DNA of 64,000 nucleotides from Streptomyces sp. NRRL F-5135 (GCF_000719775.1 NZ_JOHR01000004.1:124001-188000); one strand, 5' to 3'; counted from the first letter of the stretch, positions 8,358 to 18,951 are shown. Notes: generated by a model not told the origin, from the sequence alone. A program made the numbers and translations.

Positions 8358-10558
8358 TGCGCCCCCTGACGGCCGATGACCCCGACGCGATCGGCGGTCA
8401 CCGGCTGCTCGCCCGGCTCGGCGCCGGCGGCATGGGCGTCGTCTACCTCGCCCGTTCGAGCGGCGGAGCGCTCGTCGCGCTCAAGACGATCCGCGCCGAA
8501 CACGCGGCGGACCCCGCCTTCCGCATCCGGTTCCGGCGGGAGGTGACGGCGGTCCGAGGTCCGACCCGACGCCCGCTGGTACCGGTGGTGGCCGCCGACA
8601 CGGAGGCCCGGGAACCCTGGCTGGCCACGGAGTTCGTCCCCGGACCGTCGCTGGCCGAGGCGGTCGACGGCTTCGGCGCGCTGCCCGTCGCCGCCGTACG
8701 GGTCCTGGGATCCCGGCTGGCCGACGCGCTCACCGCCGTACACGCGGCGGGGGTCGTGCACCGCGATGTGAAACCCGGCAACATCCTGCTGGCCCTGGAC
8801 GGCCCGCGTCTCATCGACTTCGGCATCGCCCAGGCCGCGGGCGCCACCGCGCTCACCGCGACCGGCGCCGTCGTCGGCACGCCGGGCTTCCTCGCGCCGG
8901 AACAGGCGCAGGCCCGCGCCGGGGAGGTGGGTCCGCCCAGCGATGTCTTCGCCCTGGGCTGCGTCCTCGCGTACGCGGCCTCGGGCAGGCGCCCGTTCGG
9001 CACGGGGCACGCGGCGGGCGTCCTCTTCCGTACGGTGCACGAGGAGCCGGACGTGACGGACGTCCCCGCCGAGCTGGCGGCGCTGATCAGGGCCTGCCTG
9101 GTCAAGGAGCCGGCCGGGCGGCCGACGGCCGCCGAGGTCGCGGCGGTGCTCCGTGACCCGCGGCCGGCCCTCGCGGTGCGGGCACATCCCGACACCCGGA
9201 AGGATCACTGGCTGCCGCCCGCGGTGCTCCGCCTGGTCGCCGAACGCTCCGCACGGGCACTGGACGTCCCCACCCCCCGACGCACCGCACGGCAGCCGAC
9301 CGGTGACGACCCGACCGCCGTCGCGGCGCCACCACATCCGGGGGACGCCCGCCCGCCGAGCCGACGGCGCGTGCTGCTGACGGGGAGCGCGGCGGCCTCC
9401 GTGCTCGTCGTCGGAGGCGGGGCCACCACCTATCTGGCGGCCGGGCGAGGGGGGACGGGCGGCCCGGGCGGTGCCCTTCCCGTGCACACCCTCGGCTTCC
9501 AGGCCGACCTCAGCGGCGCGGGCAAGGCGGACGGCGTGGCGCAGGAGCGCGGGGCGCGCCTCGCCGTGGAGCGGCACAACGCGCGCGCGGGCATCACGTT
9601 CCGCCTCGCCCTCGACACCGCTGACGACCGGGGTGAGCCGGCCGGCGCCGAGCGGGCGGCCCGGCGCTTCATCGGAGCCGGGGTCCGCGCGGTTCTCGGC
9701 CCCGGCACGGTCGACGCCGCGCTCGCCGCCGGCCCGCTCTACCAGGCCGCCCGCACGGCCATGGTCCTGATCTCCGTCGACGTCGACGACGACAGACTCA
9801 CACCGTCGAACCCGCCCGCCCTGCGCGTCACCCGGGCACCCGAGTCCTTCCTGGCGTTGCCGCTGATCTCGTACCTGACCTCCGTACGACCGGTCGAGCG
9901 CACCGCCGTCATCGAAGACAGGGCCGCGGGCCGGACGGGAGCGCGGCTGACCGACTCGCTCGCGCGGACGCCGCCCCATCAGGGCACGACCAGCGTCCAT
10001 GCCGTGGCGGCCGGCGGCGACGATTTCGCTCCCGCCGTCCGCGCCGCTCTCTCGGCCAGGGCGCAGGCGGTCGTCTTCAGCGGCACGTCGCCCGAACGCG
10101 CCGCGCGCTGCGCCCGCGCACTCGCCGACGCCGGCTTCTCAGGACCACGCCTGGGCACCTGGCACATCATGCGCCCGGCCTTCCTGCAGCAGGCCGGACC
10201 CGCGGCCCAGGACTGGTTGTTCGGCACTCCCTTCACCGACCCCGGCAGTGTGTCCGGCACGTTCGGAGCCGACTACCGCGCGAGGTACGGCACGGCGCCC
10301 GGGCGCTGGTCGCCGGAGGCGTATGACGCCGTGGGACTGGTCACGCGCACCCTGGAGAGACTGGGCGGAACGGCCGGCGTCGCACCGGAAGCCGTGGCCC
10401 GGCACCTGTTCGACGTCACCTACCGGGGAATCGCCAAGACCCTCCGCTTCGCCACCGACGGCACCAACACCCTGGACCCGGAGGCGGCGGCGTACTTCCT
10501 GTACCGGGCGAAGGGGAACACCTTCCGCTTCCTGGGCCGTCACGACCAGGTCAGGTGA
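8357..10558 (+). CDS. Receptor Ser/Thr kinase with periplasmic-binding sensor domain (2)
   Basis: A paralogue of the preceding gene (733 residues) with the same order: kinase (GAGGMGVVYLARS, VALKTI, VHRDVKPGN, IDFGIAQA), linker, membrane segment led by SRRRVLLTG, and a type-1 periplasmic-binding domain (FQADLSGAGKADGVAQERG onward). The open frame extends upstream to 8276, but the ATG at 8357 overlaps the previous stop and gives the same MRPL-GGHRLLARLGAGG start as its neighbour, so it is preferred. The sensor halves have diverged much more than the kinase halves, suggesting different ligands feeding similar kinase modules. The segment EVTAVRGPTRRPLVPVV differs from the paralogue and may hide a small compensated frameshift. 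Confidence 0.9.
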   Translation: MRPLTADDPDAIGGHRLLARLGAGGMGVVYLARSSGGALVALKTIRAEHAADPAFRIRFRREVTAVRGPTRRPLVPVVAADTEAREPWLATEFVPGPSLAEAVDGFGALPVAAVRVLGSRLADALTAVHAAGVVHRDVKPGNILLALDGPRLIDFGIAQAAGATALTATGAVVGTPGFLAPEQAQARAGEVGPPSDVFALGCVLAYAASGRRPFGTGHAAGVLFRTVHEEPDVTDVPAELAALIRACLVKEPAGRPTAAEVAAVLRDPRPALAVRAHPDTRKDHWLPPAVLRLVAERSARALDVPTPRRTARQPTGDDPTAVAAPPHPGDARPPSRRRVLLTGSAAASVLVVGGGATTYLAAGRGGTGGPGGALPVHTLGFQADLSGAGKADGVAQERGARLAVERHNARAGITFRLALDTADDRGEPAGAERAARRFIGAGVRAVLGPGTVDAALAAGPLYQAARTAMVLISVDVDDDRLTPSNPPALRVTRAPESFLALPLISYLTSVRPVERTAVIEDRAAGRTGARLTDSLARTPPHQGTTSVHAVAAGGDDFAPAVRAALSARAQAVVFSGTSPERAARCARALADAGFSGPRLGTWHIMRPAFLQQAGPAAQDWLFGTPFTDPGSVSGTFGADYRARYGTAPGRWSPEAYDAVGLVTRTLERLGGTAGVAPEAVARHLFDVTYRGIAKTLRFATDGTNTLDPEAAAYFLYRAKGNTFRFLGRHDQVR

Positions 10559-10574
10559 GGTCAGGTGAGGTCAG
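10551..10574. repeat. Short tandem repeat TCAGGTGAGG
   Basis: The 10-mer TCAGGTGAGG occurs at 10551-10560 and 10561-10570 and starts again at 10571, over the stop codon of the second kinase. Further GGGGTCAG copies follow up to the stop of the convergent TetR gene. It looks like slippage in a purine-rich stretch. Confidence 0.6.
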
Positions 10575-10592
10575 AAGGGGGTCAGGAGGGGG

Positions 10593-11159
10593 TCAGCGGC
10601 CGGCCGGCCCGACGAGCCCCGCCACCAGCCCGCGCGCGTACGCGGCGTCGAGGCCGTCCGGCCGGAAGAGGATGCGGTACATGATGGGCGCGACGACGTG
10701 GTCGAGAACCGTCTCGACGTCCGGTGCGGTCTCCGCGCGGCCGGCCGCGCGGTCGAGGAGGACGTCGATCTGTTCGGCCGCGTAGGCCGAGCACTGGCCG
10801 GCGTTGTCGCCGTCCGGGTCGCCGAGCAGGGCGTCGCGGATGTAGGCGCGGCCCGAGGGGGCGGCCATCTCCTCGAGGAACTGCTCGGCCCACGCCTCGA
10901 GATCCGAGCTCAGGCTCCCCTTGTCCACCGGCGCCGTCTCGGGCCGCAGGCGTTCCACCGCCACGTCCGACAGCAGTTCCCGCAGGTCGCCCCATCGGCG
11001 GTAGATCGTGGACGGGGTGACGCCGGCGCGGGTGGCCACCAGGGGGACCGTGAGCGCCTCGCGGCCCACCTCCGCCTCGAGTTCACGAACGGCGGCGTGG
11101 ACCGACGCCTGGACCCTGGCGCTGCGCCCACCGGGGCGCACCATTGTCTTTCGGCTCAT
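10593..11159 (-). CDS. TetR/AcrR family regulator
   Basis: A 188-residue repressor with the helix-turn-helix near residues 35-60 (VPLVATRAGVTPSTIYRRWGDLRELL) and an all-helical ligand domain with a TetR_C-like end. It lies between the kinase operon and the amidase operon and could act on the latter. An inverted repeat just upstream of its start (11168-11192) is a probable autoregulatory operator. The effector is unknown. Confidence 0.85.
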   Translation of the reverse strand: MSRKTMVRPGGRSARVQASVHAAVRELEAEVGREALTVPLVATRAGVTPSTIYRRWGDLRELLSDVAVERLRPETAPVDKGSLSSDLEAWAEQFLEEMAAPSGRAYIRDALLGDPDGDNAGQCSAYAAEQIDVLLDRAAGRAETAPDVETVLDHVVAPIMYRILFRPDGLDAAYARGLVAGLVGPAGR

Positions 11160-11167
11160 GGAACCAC

Positions 11168-11192
11168 CTTAAAGCCAACGCGTAGCTTCAAG
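11168..11192. promoter_or_regulatory. Candidate TetR operator
   Basis: CTTAAAGC (11168-11175) and GCTTCAAG (11185-11192) form an inverted repeat with one mismatch around a 9-base spacer, just ahead of the TetR start codon. Size and place fit a TetR-family operator. Confidence 0.4.
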
Positions 11193-11270
11193 CGCTGGTC
11201 CTGCCTCGCCCGGTCCCGCCTCGCCCTGCCGCGCCTCGCCCGGTCCGGCCGGGGCCGGTCGGCCGGACCG

Positions 11271-12648
<1,378 letters not shown>

Positions 12649-12662
<14 letters not shown>

Positions 12663-12858
12663 CGTCGTACCCCTCTCCCACGCGGTAGGCGGCGGCAGGC
12701 GGGGTGTCGCCGAAGTCCAGCTCCCGCAGGACCGCGACGACGGAATGGATGTGGTTGGCGGTGGCGGCCACCGCGACATGCCGGTCGGCCGGGAGCGGGA
12801 GCCCGGCACGGTCGGCCCAGCGGGCCACCTCCGGTGGCGTGAGTCCAGCGGCGGACAT
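12649..12858 (-). CDS. Small AtzG-like (DUF4089-type) amidase partner
   Basis: A 69-residue helical protein (starting MSAAGLTPPEVARWADRAG and ending RVGEGYDDAAV) encoded directly ahead of, and overlapping, the amidase. Length, position and the GLTL/IANHIHSV-type helix pattern resemble DUF4089/AtzG proteins, which are GatC-like partners of AtzE-type amidases. The ATG at 12858 with GAAGGG upstream is preferred to the 12924 start, whose extra 22 residues are low complexity. Confidence 0.7.
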
Positions 12859-12921
12859 GAAGGTTCCCTTCGGATCGGGTGTATCGGGCGGATCGGACTG
12901 GAGCGGGGGAGCCCCGGACGT

Positions 12922-12938
12922 CAAACGCTAATGGTTTG
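12922..12938. promoter_or_regulatory. Inverted repeat in the amidase/MBL divergent promoter
   Basis: CAAAC-N7-GTTTG lies in an unusually AT-rich stretch (about 12920-12990) between two divergent genes. A second near-palindrome centred on CGATCG (AAACCGATCGCGTTT) lies 40 bases further. These are likely regulator sites or promoter elements for both directions; the regulator is unknown, and the nearby TetR is one candidate. Confidence 0.4.
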
Positions 12939-13056
12939 CTTTAGTGGAGGCTAAGGTCTACGGTCGCTTAACGCAAACCGATCGCGTTTAGCGAGAGGGG
13001 GGAGGGCGGGCGTCACATCGGACGCGGCCCCGGAAGAACGAAGGAGACAACGCAGC

Positions 13057-13983
13057 GTGAACGCCTCACCCGCCGACGAGACCACCGCCGTCCCCTCCTG
13101 GACCGTGGGCGACATCACCGTCCACCGCGTCGACGAGGTCCTCCTGCCGCCCGCGACCGGACCCTGGCTGCTGCCCGACGCCACCACGGACGTGGTCGAG
13201 CGACACGACTGGCTGCGCCCCGACTTCGCCGACCAGGAAGGCGTCCTGCGTATCGACAGCCACAGCTTCGCGTTCGTCGTGGGCGGACTGCGCGTCCTGG
13301 TCGACACCGGCATCGGCAACGGCAAGGAGCGGGCCAACCCCGCCTGGCACGATCTGCGCACCGGCTTCCTCGGGCGCCTCGACGCGGCCGGCTTCTCACC
13401 GGACTCCGTCGACCTGGTGATCCTCACCCACCTGCACGCCGACCACGTCGGCTGGAACACACGGGAAGCGGGAGGCGAGTGGGTTCCCACCTTCCCCGGC
13501 GCCCGTTACCTCACCTCCCGCGTCGAACGCGAATTCTGGGCCACGTACGACATGGAGGAGGCACGCGCGCAGATGTTCCGCGACTCCGTGCTCCCGGTCG
13601 AGCAGGCGGGGCTGCTGGACCTTGTGGACGTCCCGGCCGAGGGAGTCGAGATCACACGGGGCCTGCGCCTGCTGCCCACGCCCGGGCACACCCCCGGCCA
13701 TGTCGCCGTCGAGCTGACCAGTCGGGGTGAGACGGCGCTGATCACCGGCGACTGCGTCCACCACCCGGTCCAGCTCGCCCACCCCGCCATCGGCGCGTGC
13801 GTCGACATCGACCCGGAGCGGTCCGAGGCCTCGCGGCGCGAGTTGCTCCGCTCCCTCGCCGACACGGACACCCTGGTCCTCGGCACCCACTTCGCGCCGC
13901 CCACCGCCGGGCGCGTGATCACTCATGAGGGCGCCTACCGGCTCGCACCCGTCCCCGCCACCCAGCGGACCGTCTCGCGCTGA
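13057..13983 (+). CDS. Metallo-beta-lactamase fold hydrolase
   Basis: A 308-residue MBL-fold enzyme with the dinuclear metal site HLHADHVGW (HxHxDH), a later His in GHTPGHVA, an Asp in ITGDCVHHP and a His near the end (LGTHFAPP). The overall pattern matches the AHL-lactonase/uncharacterised hydrolase branch rather than true beta-lactamases. The GTG start follows GAAGGAGACAA. It is divergent from the amidase operon across a shared promoter region, so both may act on one pathway, for example opening and then cleaving a cyclic amide (inference). Confidence 0.85.
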   Translation: MNASPADETTAVPSWTVGDITVHRVDEVLLPPATGPWLLPDATTDVVERHDWLRPDFADQEGVLRIDSHSFAFVVGGLRVLVDTGIGNGKERANPAWHDLRTGFLGRLDAAGFSPDSVDLVILTHLHADHVGWNTREAGGEWVPTFPGARYLTSRVEREFWATYDMEEARAQMFRDSVLPVEQAGLLDLVDVPAEGVEITRGLRLLPTPGHTPGHVAVELTSRGETALITGDCVHHPVQLAHPAIGACVDIDPERSEASRRELLRSLADTDTLVLGTHFAPPTAGRVITHEGAYRLAPVPATQRTVSR

Positions 13984-14038
13984 AGCGATGGCCTGTCATT
14001 CGGATGCGCGCCGGCCTGCTCGGTCGTCGGCATCGGGA

Positions 14039-14194
14039 TCAGGCCCGGCTCCGGGCGCGGCGGCGCGCGACAAGGGCGGCGCCGGCCGCCGCGCCCGCGA
14101 GCGGCAGCGTCGTGTCGGAGCCGGTGGAGGCCGGGTTCCCGCCGGTCGTCGCCGTGCTCCTGGCGCCCGTGGTGGAGAGGTCGGATGTGAGCCG
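14039..14194 (-). pseudogene. Orphan C-terminal cell-wall sorting tail
   Basis: Read on the minus strand, about 50 codons before a TGA encode a Thr/Gly-rich stretch, NPASTGSD, a hydrophobic run (LPLAGAAAGAALVA) and an Arg-rich end (RRRARSRA). This order (LAxTG-like motif, membrane segment, positive tail) is that of sortase substrates in Streptomyces. No N-terminal part exists: the frame upstream runs through the promoter region of the next gene without signal peptide or domain. It is most simply a remnant of a deleted surface-protein gene. Confidence 0.5.
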
Positions 14195-14421
14195 GGATTG
14201 ATGTCCGGCCGCGTTTGTCAACCCCTCGATAGTTTCACCTCGTTGTGGACAAAGTATGGACGGTTCATGGTGCAGTTCGTACGCTGGGCGTCGCTTTCGT
14301 ACGGACGTCTGCGTGCACCATGGCGGAACGCCGCCGCACCACCCGTACGTGGACGAACTCCACTCCGCGACCGCGGTCCGCCACCGGCCGCGCCGCCTCG
14401 CAGCGCCCAGCAGGAGGAAGA

Positions 14422-17400
14422 GTGACGCCACCCAAGTACCCGAACCTCCGTAGCCATCGCCGTAGGCCACGAAGAACCGCGGGTTTACTCCTCGCGGCCC
14501 TTCTCACCGGCGGCCTCGCGGCACCGTCCGCCGAAGCGGACGAGAAGCCCTTCGCGGACCTGCCGCCCCAGGAACCCGGCGTCACCCTCCGCGTCTTCGA
14601 TGTCCAGTCCCCGCTGAACAAGCTCTGTGATCTCAAGCCGGCCCAGACGCCCAACGTCGACAAGCTGATCCCCGTCGTCGACTGGTCGTCCACGGAGGGC
14701 TTCGGCTTCACCGACAACTTCGTGTCCCAGATCATCGGCAACATCAATGTTCCCGCCGAGGGCGCGTACACCTTCCGTCTGATCAGCGACGACGGATCCC
14801 GGCTGTTCCTCGGCGACCGGAAGGTCATCGACCACGACGGACTGCACGGCGCGGAGCCCAAGGACGGCGAGATCACCCTTCTCCCCGGCTACCACGCGCT
14901 GCGGATCGACCACTTCGACCGCGGCGGCGAGCAGCAGGTCACCCTCCAGTGGAAGCCGCCGGGCGCCGACGAGTTCACCCTCGTCCCGAACTCCGTGCTC
15001 AGCACGGACGCCGGCGTCGTCCGTGTCACCGCCCCCGGCCGCAAGGAGTGCGAGGGCAGCTACGACACCCCCGGCGACGGCCTCCCGCTGACCTCGGTCA
15101 ACCCCGGCTACACCCTCACCGATCTGCGCCCCGCGGGCTTCGAGCCGCAGGTCTCCGCGATGGACTGGCTGCCGGAAGGCCGGCTCGCCGTGACCACGTG
15201 GGGCGGCAGTACGAATACACAGGGGGAGGTGTACGTCCTCGACAACGTCACGGGTGACACCGGTCCGGACAAGGTCACCTACAAGAAGATCGCCGAAGGC
15301 CTGAAGGAGCCGATGGGGATCAAGTACGTCGACGGAAAGCTGTACGTCTCGGAGAAGCACCAGCTGACCGAACTGTCCGACATCGACGGCAGCAACACCG
15401 CGGGCGAGATCCGCAAGATCGCCGACTGGCCGTACGGCGGAAACTTCCACGAGTTCGCCTTCGGACTGCTCTACGAGGGCGGGGACTTCTACCTGAACCT
15501 GTCCGTCGCCATCAACTACGGCGGCGCGACGACCCGGCCGCAGCCGGCCCCGAACCGCGGCACCACCATCAAGGTGAACAGGAAGACCGGAAAGGTCACT
15601 TATCTGGCCGGCGGCCTCCGCACGCCGAACGGTATCGGACGGGGCCCGGGGGGCGACCTCTTCGTCACCGACAACCAGGGCGGCTGGCTGCCCGCCTCCA
15701 AGCTGCTCCACGTCAAGAAGGAACGGTTCTTCAACCACTACACCGACCCGGCCGGACCGTTCGACGACCGTACGGTCACCCGGCCGGTCCTCTGGCTGCC
15801 GCAGAACGAGATAGCCAACTCGCCGAGTACACCGATGCTGTTGAAGAAGGGGCCCTTCGCCGGGCAGATGCTCTTCGGTGACGTCACCTACGGCGGGCTC
15901 CAGCGCGCCGACCTGGAGAAGGTGAACGGCGAGTACCAAGGCGCGGTGTTCCGGCACACGCAGGGCCTGGAGGCCGGCATCACCCGGATCAGCACCGGAC
16001 CGGACGGCGCGATCTACGCGGGCGGCCTCGGCGCCGACGGCAACTGGGGCCAGGAGGGCAAACTCCGGTTCGGACTCCAGAAGCTCACGCCGAACGGCAC
16101 AGACGTCTTCGACATCAGGACCATGCGCGCCACCCGCGACGGTTTCGAACTCACCTACACCGAGCCGTTGTCGGAGGAGACGGCCGCCAAACTGGCGAGC
16201 GGCGCCTACTCCGTCGAGCAGTGGCGGTACGTTCCCACCCCGGCGTACGGGGGCCCCAAGATCGACGAGGAGGTCCTCCCCGTCACGGCCGCCCGGTTGT
16301 CCGACGACCGTCGCAAGGTCCGTCTCACCATCCCCGGCCTGAAGACCGACCGCGTGGTGCACGTGCGATCGCCGCGCCCCTTCGCCTCGGCCTCGGGTGA
16401 GCAGCTCTGGTCCACCGAAGCCTGGTACACACTGAACGCGCGCCCGGGTCCCGCGCAGCCCGTCACCTCGTACGACGCCGAGTCGGCACGGCTGTCCGGC
16501 GGGGCGGACATCGACACCGAGCACGCCGGCTACACCGGCGGTGGCTTCGTCGACGGCTTCGGTACTCAGGGCGCCACCGCCACCTTCGAGGTCGACGCAC
16601 CCGCGAAGGGCGTGTACGACGTGGCACTGCGCTACGGCAACGGCCCCGACCCCTTCACCGGGACCAAGACGATCGGCGTCGGCGTCAACGGCGGGCAGGC
16701 ACGGCAGACCAGCCTCCCCTCCACCGGCGCCTGGAACCGCTGGTCCACCAAGACCGAGCGGCTGACCCTGCGCAAGGGCCGCAACACCATCACCTACACC
16801 CATCGGCCCGAGGACACCGGCCACGTCAACCTCGACATGATCGAGGTGCGGAAGGCCGGCAGCCGTATCGACCTGTTCTCCGGTGGCAGCGTCTCCACCG
16901 CCTGGCAGCACACCGACGGCCGCAGTGTCGAGTGGCCGCACGCCGCCGAGGAGTCCGTCGAGGTGTGCTGCGGTGACATCCGTACCAAGCAGGCCTTCGG
17001 CGACTTCAGGCTGCACGCGGAATTCCGGGTGCCGAAGCTGCCCGACGACGTCACCGGGCAGGACCGCGGGAACAGCGGGATCTACCTCCAGGACCGGTAC
17101 GAGATCCAGATCCTGGACTCCTTCGGGGTGGCGAGACTCGCCTCGAACGAGGCCGCGGCCATCTACGAGAAGAAGGCCGCGGACCTGAACGCGGCCACCG
17201 CGCCGGAAACCTGGCAGACGTACGACATCGTCTTCCGCGCGGCCCGTTTCGACGCCGACGGCCGGAAGACCGACGACGCCAGGATCACCGTGGTGTGGAA
17301 CGGCAAGAAGGTCCACGACAACGTGGCGGTGGACGGCCCGACCGGCGGCGGCGCCGCCGAATCGGCCGCGGCGGGCGCGATCCGGCTCCAGGACCACGGC

Positions 17401-17445
17401 AACAAGGTCCGCTTCAGGAACCTCTGGATCGAACCGCTGGACTGA
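14422..17445 (+). CDS. Secreted PA14 / sorbosone dehydrogenase-like / CBM / DUF1080 protein
   Basis: The GTG at 14422 follows GGAGGAAGA and starts a 1007-residue secreted protein; the signal peptide (RRRPRRTAGLLLAALLTGGLAA) ends near residue 39. Domains in order: PA14 (about 55-195, with the FRLISDDGSRLFLGD core), a sorbosone/glucose-dehydrogenase-like beta-propeller (about 215-600, GIGRGPGGDLFVTDNQGG), a CBM6/35-like carbohydrate module (about 680-810), and DUF1080, a 3-keto-disaccharide hydrolase fold (about 815-1007, ending KVRFRNLWIEPLD). It probably binds and oxidises or cleaves plant or fungal glycans outside the cell. Codon 22 (14485-14487) is TTA, the only one I noticed in the window, which would make translation depend on the bldA tRNA. 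Confidence 0.88.
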   Translation: MTPPKYPNLRSHRRRPRRTAGLLLAALLTGGLAAPSAEADEKPFADLPPQEPGVTLRVFDVQSPLNKLCDLKPAQTPNVDKLIPVVDWSSTEGFGFTDNFVSQIIGNINVPAEGAYTFRLISDDGSRLFLGDRKVIDHDGLHGAEPKDGEITLLPGYHALRIDHFDRGGEQQVTLQWKPPGADEFTLVPNSVLSTDAGVVRVTAPGRKECEGSYDTPGDGLPLTSVNPGYTLTDLRPAGFEPQVSAMDWLPEGRLAVTTWGGSTNTQGEVYVLDNVTGDTGPDKVTYKKIAEGLKEPMGIKYVDGKLYVSEKHQLTELSDIDGSNTAGEIRKIADWPYGGNFHEFAFGLLYEGGDFYLNLSVAINYGGATTRPQPAPNRGTTIKVNRKTGKVTYLAGGLRTPNGIGRGPGGDLFVTDNQGGWLPASKLLHVKKERFFNHYTDPAGPFDDRTVTRPVLWLPQNEIANSPSTPMLLKKGPFAGQMLFGDVTYGGLQRADLEKVNGEYQGAVFRHTQGLEAGITRISTGPDGAIYAGGLGADGNWGQEGKLRFGLQKLTPNGTDVFDIRTMRATRDGFELTYTEPLSEETAAKLASGAYSVEQWRYVPTPAYGGPKIDEEVLPVTAARLSDDRRKVRLTIPGLKTDRVVHVRSPRPFASASGEQLWSTEAWYTLNARPGPAQPVTSYDAESARLSGGADIDTEHAGYTGGGFVDGFGTQGATATFEVDAPAKGVYDVALRYGNGPDPFTGTKTIGVGVNGGQARQTSLPSTGAWNRWSTKTERLTLRKGRNTITYTHRPEDTGHVNLDMIEVRKAGSRIDLFSGGSVSTAWQHTDGRSVEWPHAAEESVEVCCGDIRTKQAFGDFRLHAEFRVPKLPDDVTGQDRGNSGIYLQDRYEIQILDSFGVARLASNEAAAIYEKKAADLNAATAPETWQTYDIVFRAARFDADGRKTDDARITVVWNGKKVHDNVAVDGPTGGGAAESAAAGAIRLQDHGNKVRFRNLWIEPLD

Positions 17446-17457
17446 CGGCCACGGGGA

Positions 17458-17524
17458 GAACCGTCCCGGGCCGGCGAGGCCACCCGCCTCGAGAACACAC
17501 GGCCCAGCCGGCCCGGGACGGTTC
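17458..17524 (+). terminator. Long inverted repeat after the PA14/DUF1080 gene
   Basis: A perfect 18-bp inverted repeat (17458-17475 and 17507-17524) encloses 31 bases that can form a second small stem. It starts 12 bases after the stop codon and is a likely terminator. Confidence 0.65.
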
Positions 17525-17701
17525 GGCGTACGGCGTACGGGTCCTGCCGGACCGCGTACGAGCCTTGCCGGACCGGGTTGCCTGCCCGTCGCGTCAATCC
17601 GACGCCGACGGCAGGATTTTCCGCGTCGTCGCCGGTGTTGTCGCACTGCGGATATCCGCTCCGGGGGACATGCCCCCGGCACCCACGACAGGAGAGCGAC
17701 A

Positions 17702-18820
17702 GTGAGTACCCGCGCGGCCGCGGCCTTGGCCCGTCCGTTCACGCTGGGTTCGGCCGAGCTGCCGAACAGGATCGTGATGGCCCCCATGACCCGTCGAAGC
17801 TCCCCGGGCGGCGTTCCCGGTGAGGACGTCGCCGCCTACTACGCCCGCCGGGCCGCGGCGGGGACCGGCCTGATCATCACCGAGGGCACGTACGTCGGCC
17901 ACCGCTCCGCCGGCGACGCCGCCGACGTTCCCCGCTTCCACGGCGAGGAGCAGCTCGCCGGATGGCGGCGGGTCGTCGAGGCCGTGCACGCGCACGGCGG
18001 AGCGATCATGCCCCAGCTCTGGCACGTCGGGATCCAGCGTCCCGCCGGAGCACCACCGTTTCCCGAAGCGCCGTCCATGGGGCCGTCCGGGATCGCGCTG
18101 GACGGCACGCGCGGAGCGGGCGAGGCGATGTCCCTCGCCGACATCGACGACGTCATCAGCGCCTTCGCCGACGCCGCCGAGGCAGCCGAGCGGACCGGTT
18201 TCGACGGCGTGGAACTGCACGGCGCGCACGGCTACCTGATCGACCAGTTCCTGTGGGAGCGCACCAACCGGCGCACCGACGCCTACAGCGGTGACCTGGC
18301 CTCCCGGACCGCGTTCGCCGCCGATGTGGTGGCCGCCGTCCGCGCGAGGGTCGCACCGGACTTCCCCGTGGTGCTGCGGTTCTCGCAGTGGAAGGCCGGA
18401 CACTACGACGCCCGGCTCGCCCAGGACCCGAGCGAGCTGGAGGCCCTGCTCGCTCCGCTGGCAGGGGCCGGAGTCGACGCCTTCCACGCCTCCGGGCGCC
18501 GCTACTGGACGCCGGAGTTCCCCGACACGGGGTCGGACCTGAACCTCGCCGGATGGACGAAGAAGCTCACCGGCAAGCCGGTCGTCACCGTCGGCTCGGT
18601 CGGCCTGGACGCGGTCTTCCAGCCCGCCGCCACCGGCCTCGCCGCCGCGGGCGTGGCGAGCGTCGAACGGCTCCTCGACCGCCTGGAACGGGACGAGTTC
18701 GACCTCGTCGCGGTCGGCCGCGCGCTGCTCGCCGACCCGGAGTGGGCCGACAAGGTCCTGAGCGGCCGGGTGAACGAGCTCGTCCCGTTCAGCCAGGAGG
18801 CGCTGCTGACCCTGCGCTGA
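17702..18820 (+). CDS. NADH:flavin oxidoreductase, Old Yellow Enzyme family
   Basis: A 372-residue FMN-dependent TIM barrel of the OYE family, which reduces activated C=C bonds or nitro groups with NAD(P)H in the cytoplasm. Seen: the N-terminal strand LPNRIVMAPMTR, the substrate/FMN motif in FDGVELHGAHGYLIDQFLW, NRRTDAYSGD, and C-terminal VGRALLADPEWADKV. GTG start with AGGAGAGC upstream. It is a single gene; the long inverted repeat upstream isolates it from the previous gene and it converges with the dsbA-like gene. The physiological substrate is unknown. Confidence 0.88.
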   Translation: MSTRAAAALARPFTLGSAELPNRIVMAPMTRRSSPGGVPGEDVAAYYARRAAAGTGLIITEGTYVGHRSAGDAADVPRFHGEEQLAGWRRVVEAVHAHGGAIMPQLWHVGIQRPAGAPPFPEAPSMGPSGIALDGTRGAGEAMSLADIDDVISAFADAAEAAERTGFDGVELHGAHGYLIDQFLWERTNRRTDAYSGDLASRTAFAADVVAAVRARVAPDFPVVLRFSQWKAGHYDARLAQDPSELEALLAPLAGAGVDAFHASGRRYWTPEFPDTGSDLNLAGWTKKLTGKPVVTVGSVGLDAVFQPAATGLAAAGVASVERLLDRLERDEFDLVAVGRALLADPEWADKVLSGRVNELVPFSQEALLTLR

Positions 18821-18939
18821 CAGCCGGACACGGACACGGACAATCAAGGACAAGGTCTCGGCACCGAGGACGCGGCCCTCGCCCGTCCCCGGCGCACCGT
18901 GCGAGGGTCCGGCGGCCCGACGCGGCCGCACGTGCCGAC

Positions 18940-18951
18940 GGCGCATGCGCC
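18940..18951. terminator. Palindrome between convergent genes
   Basis: GGCGCATGCGCC is a perfect 12-base palindrome between the convergent OYE and DsbA-like genes. It may help bidirectional termination; evidence is positional only. Confidence 0.25.

Noticed and set aside
14485..17787. An 1100-codon minus-strand open frame
   Set aside because: Antisense of the PA14/DUF1080 gene; no signal peptide, domain or ribosome site.
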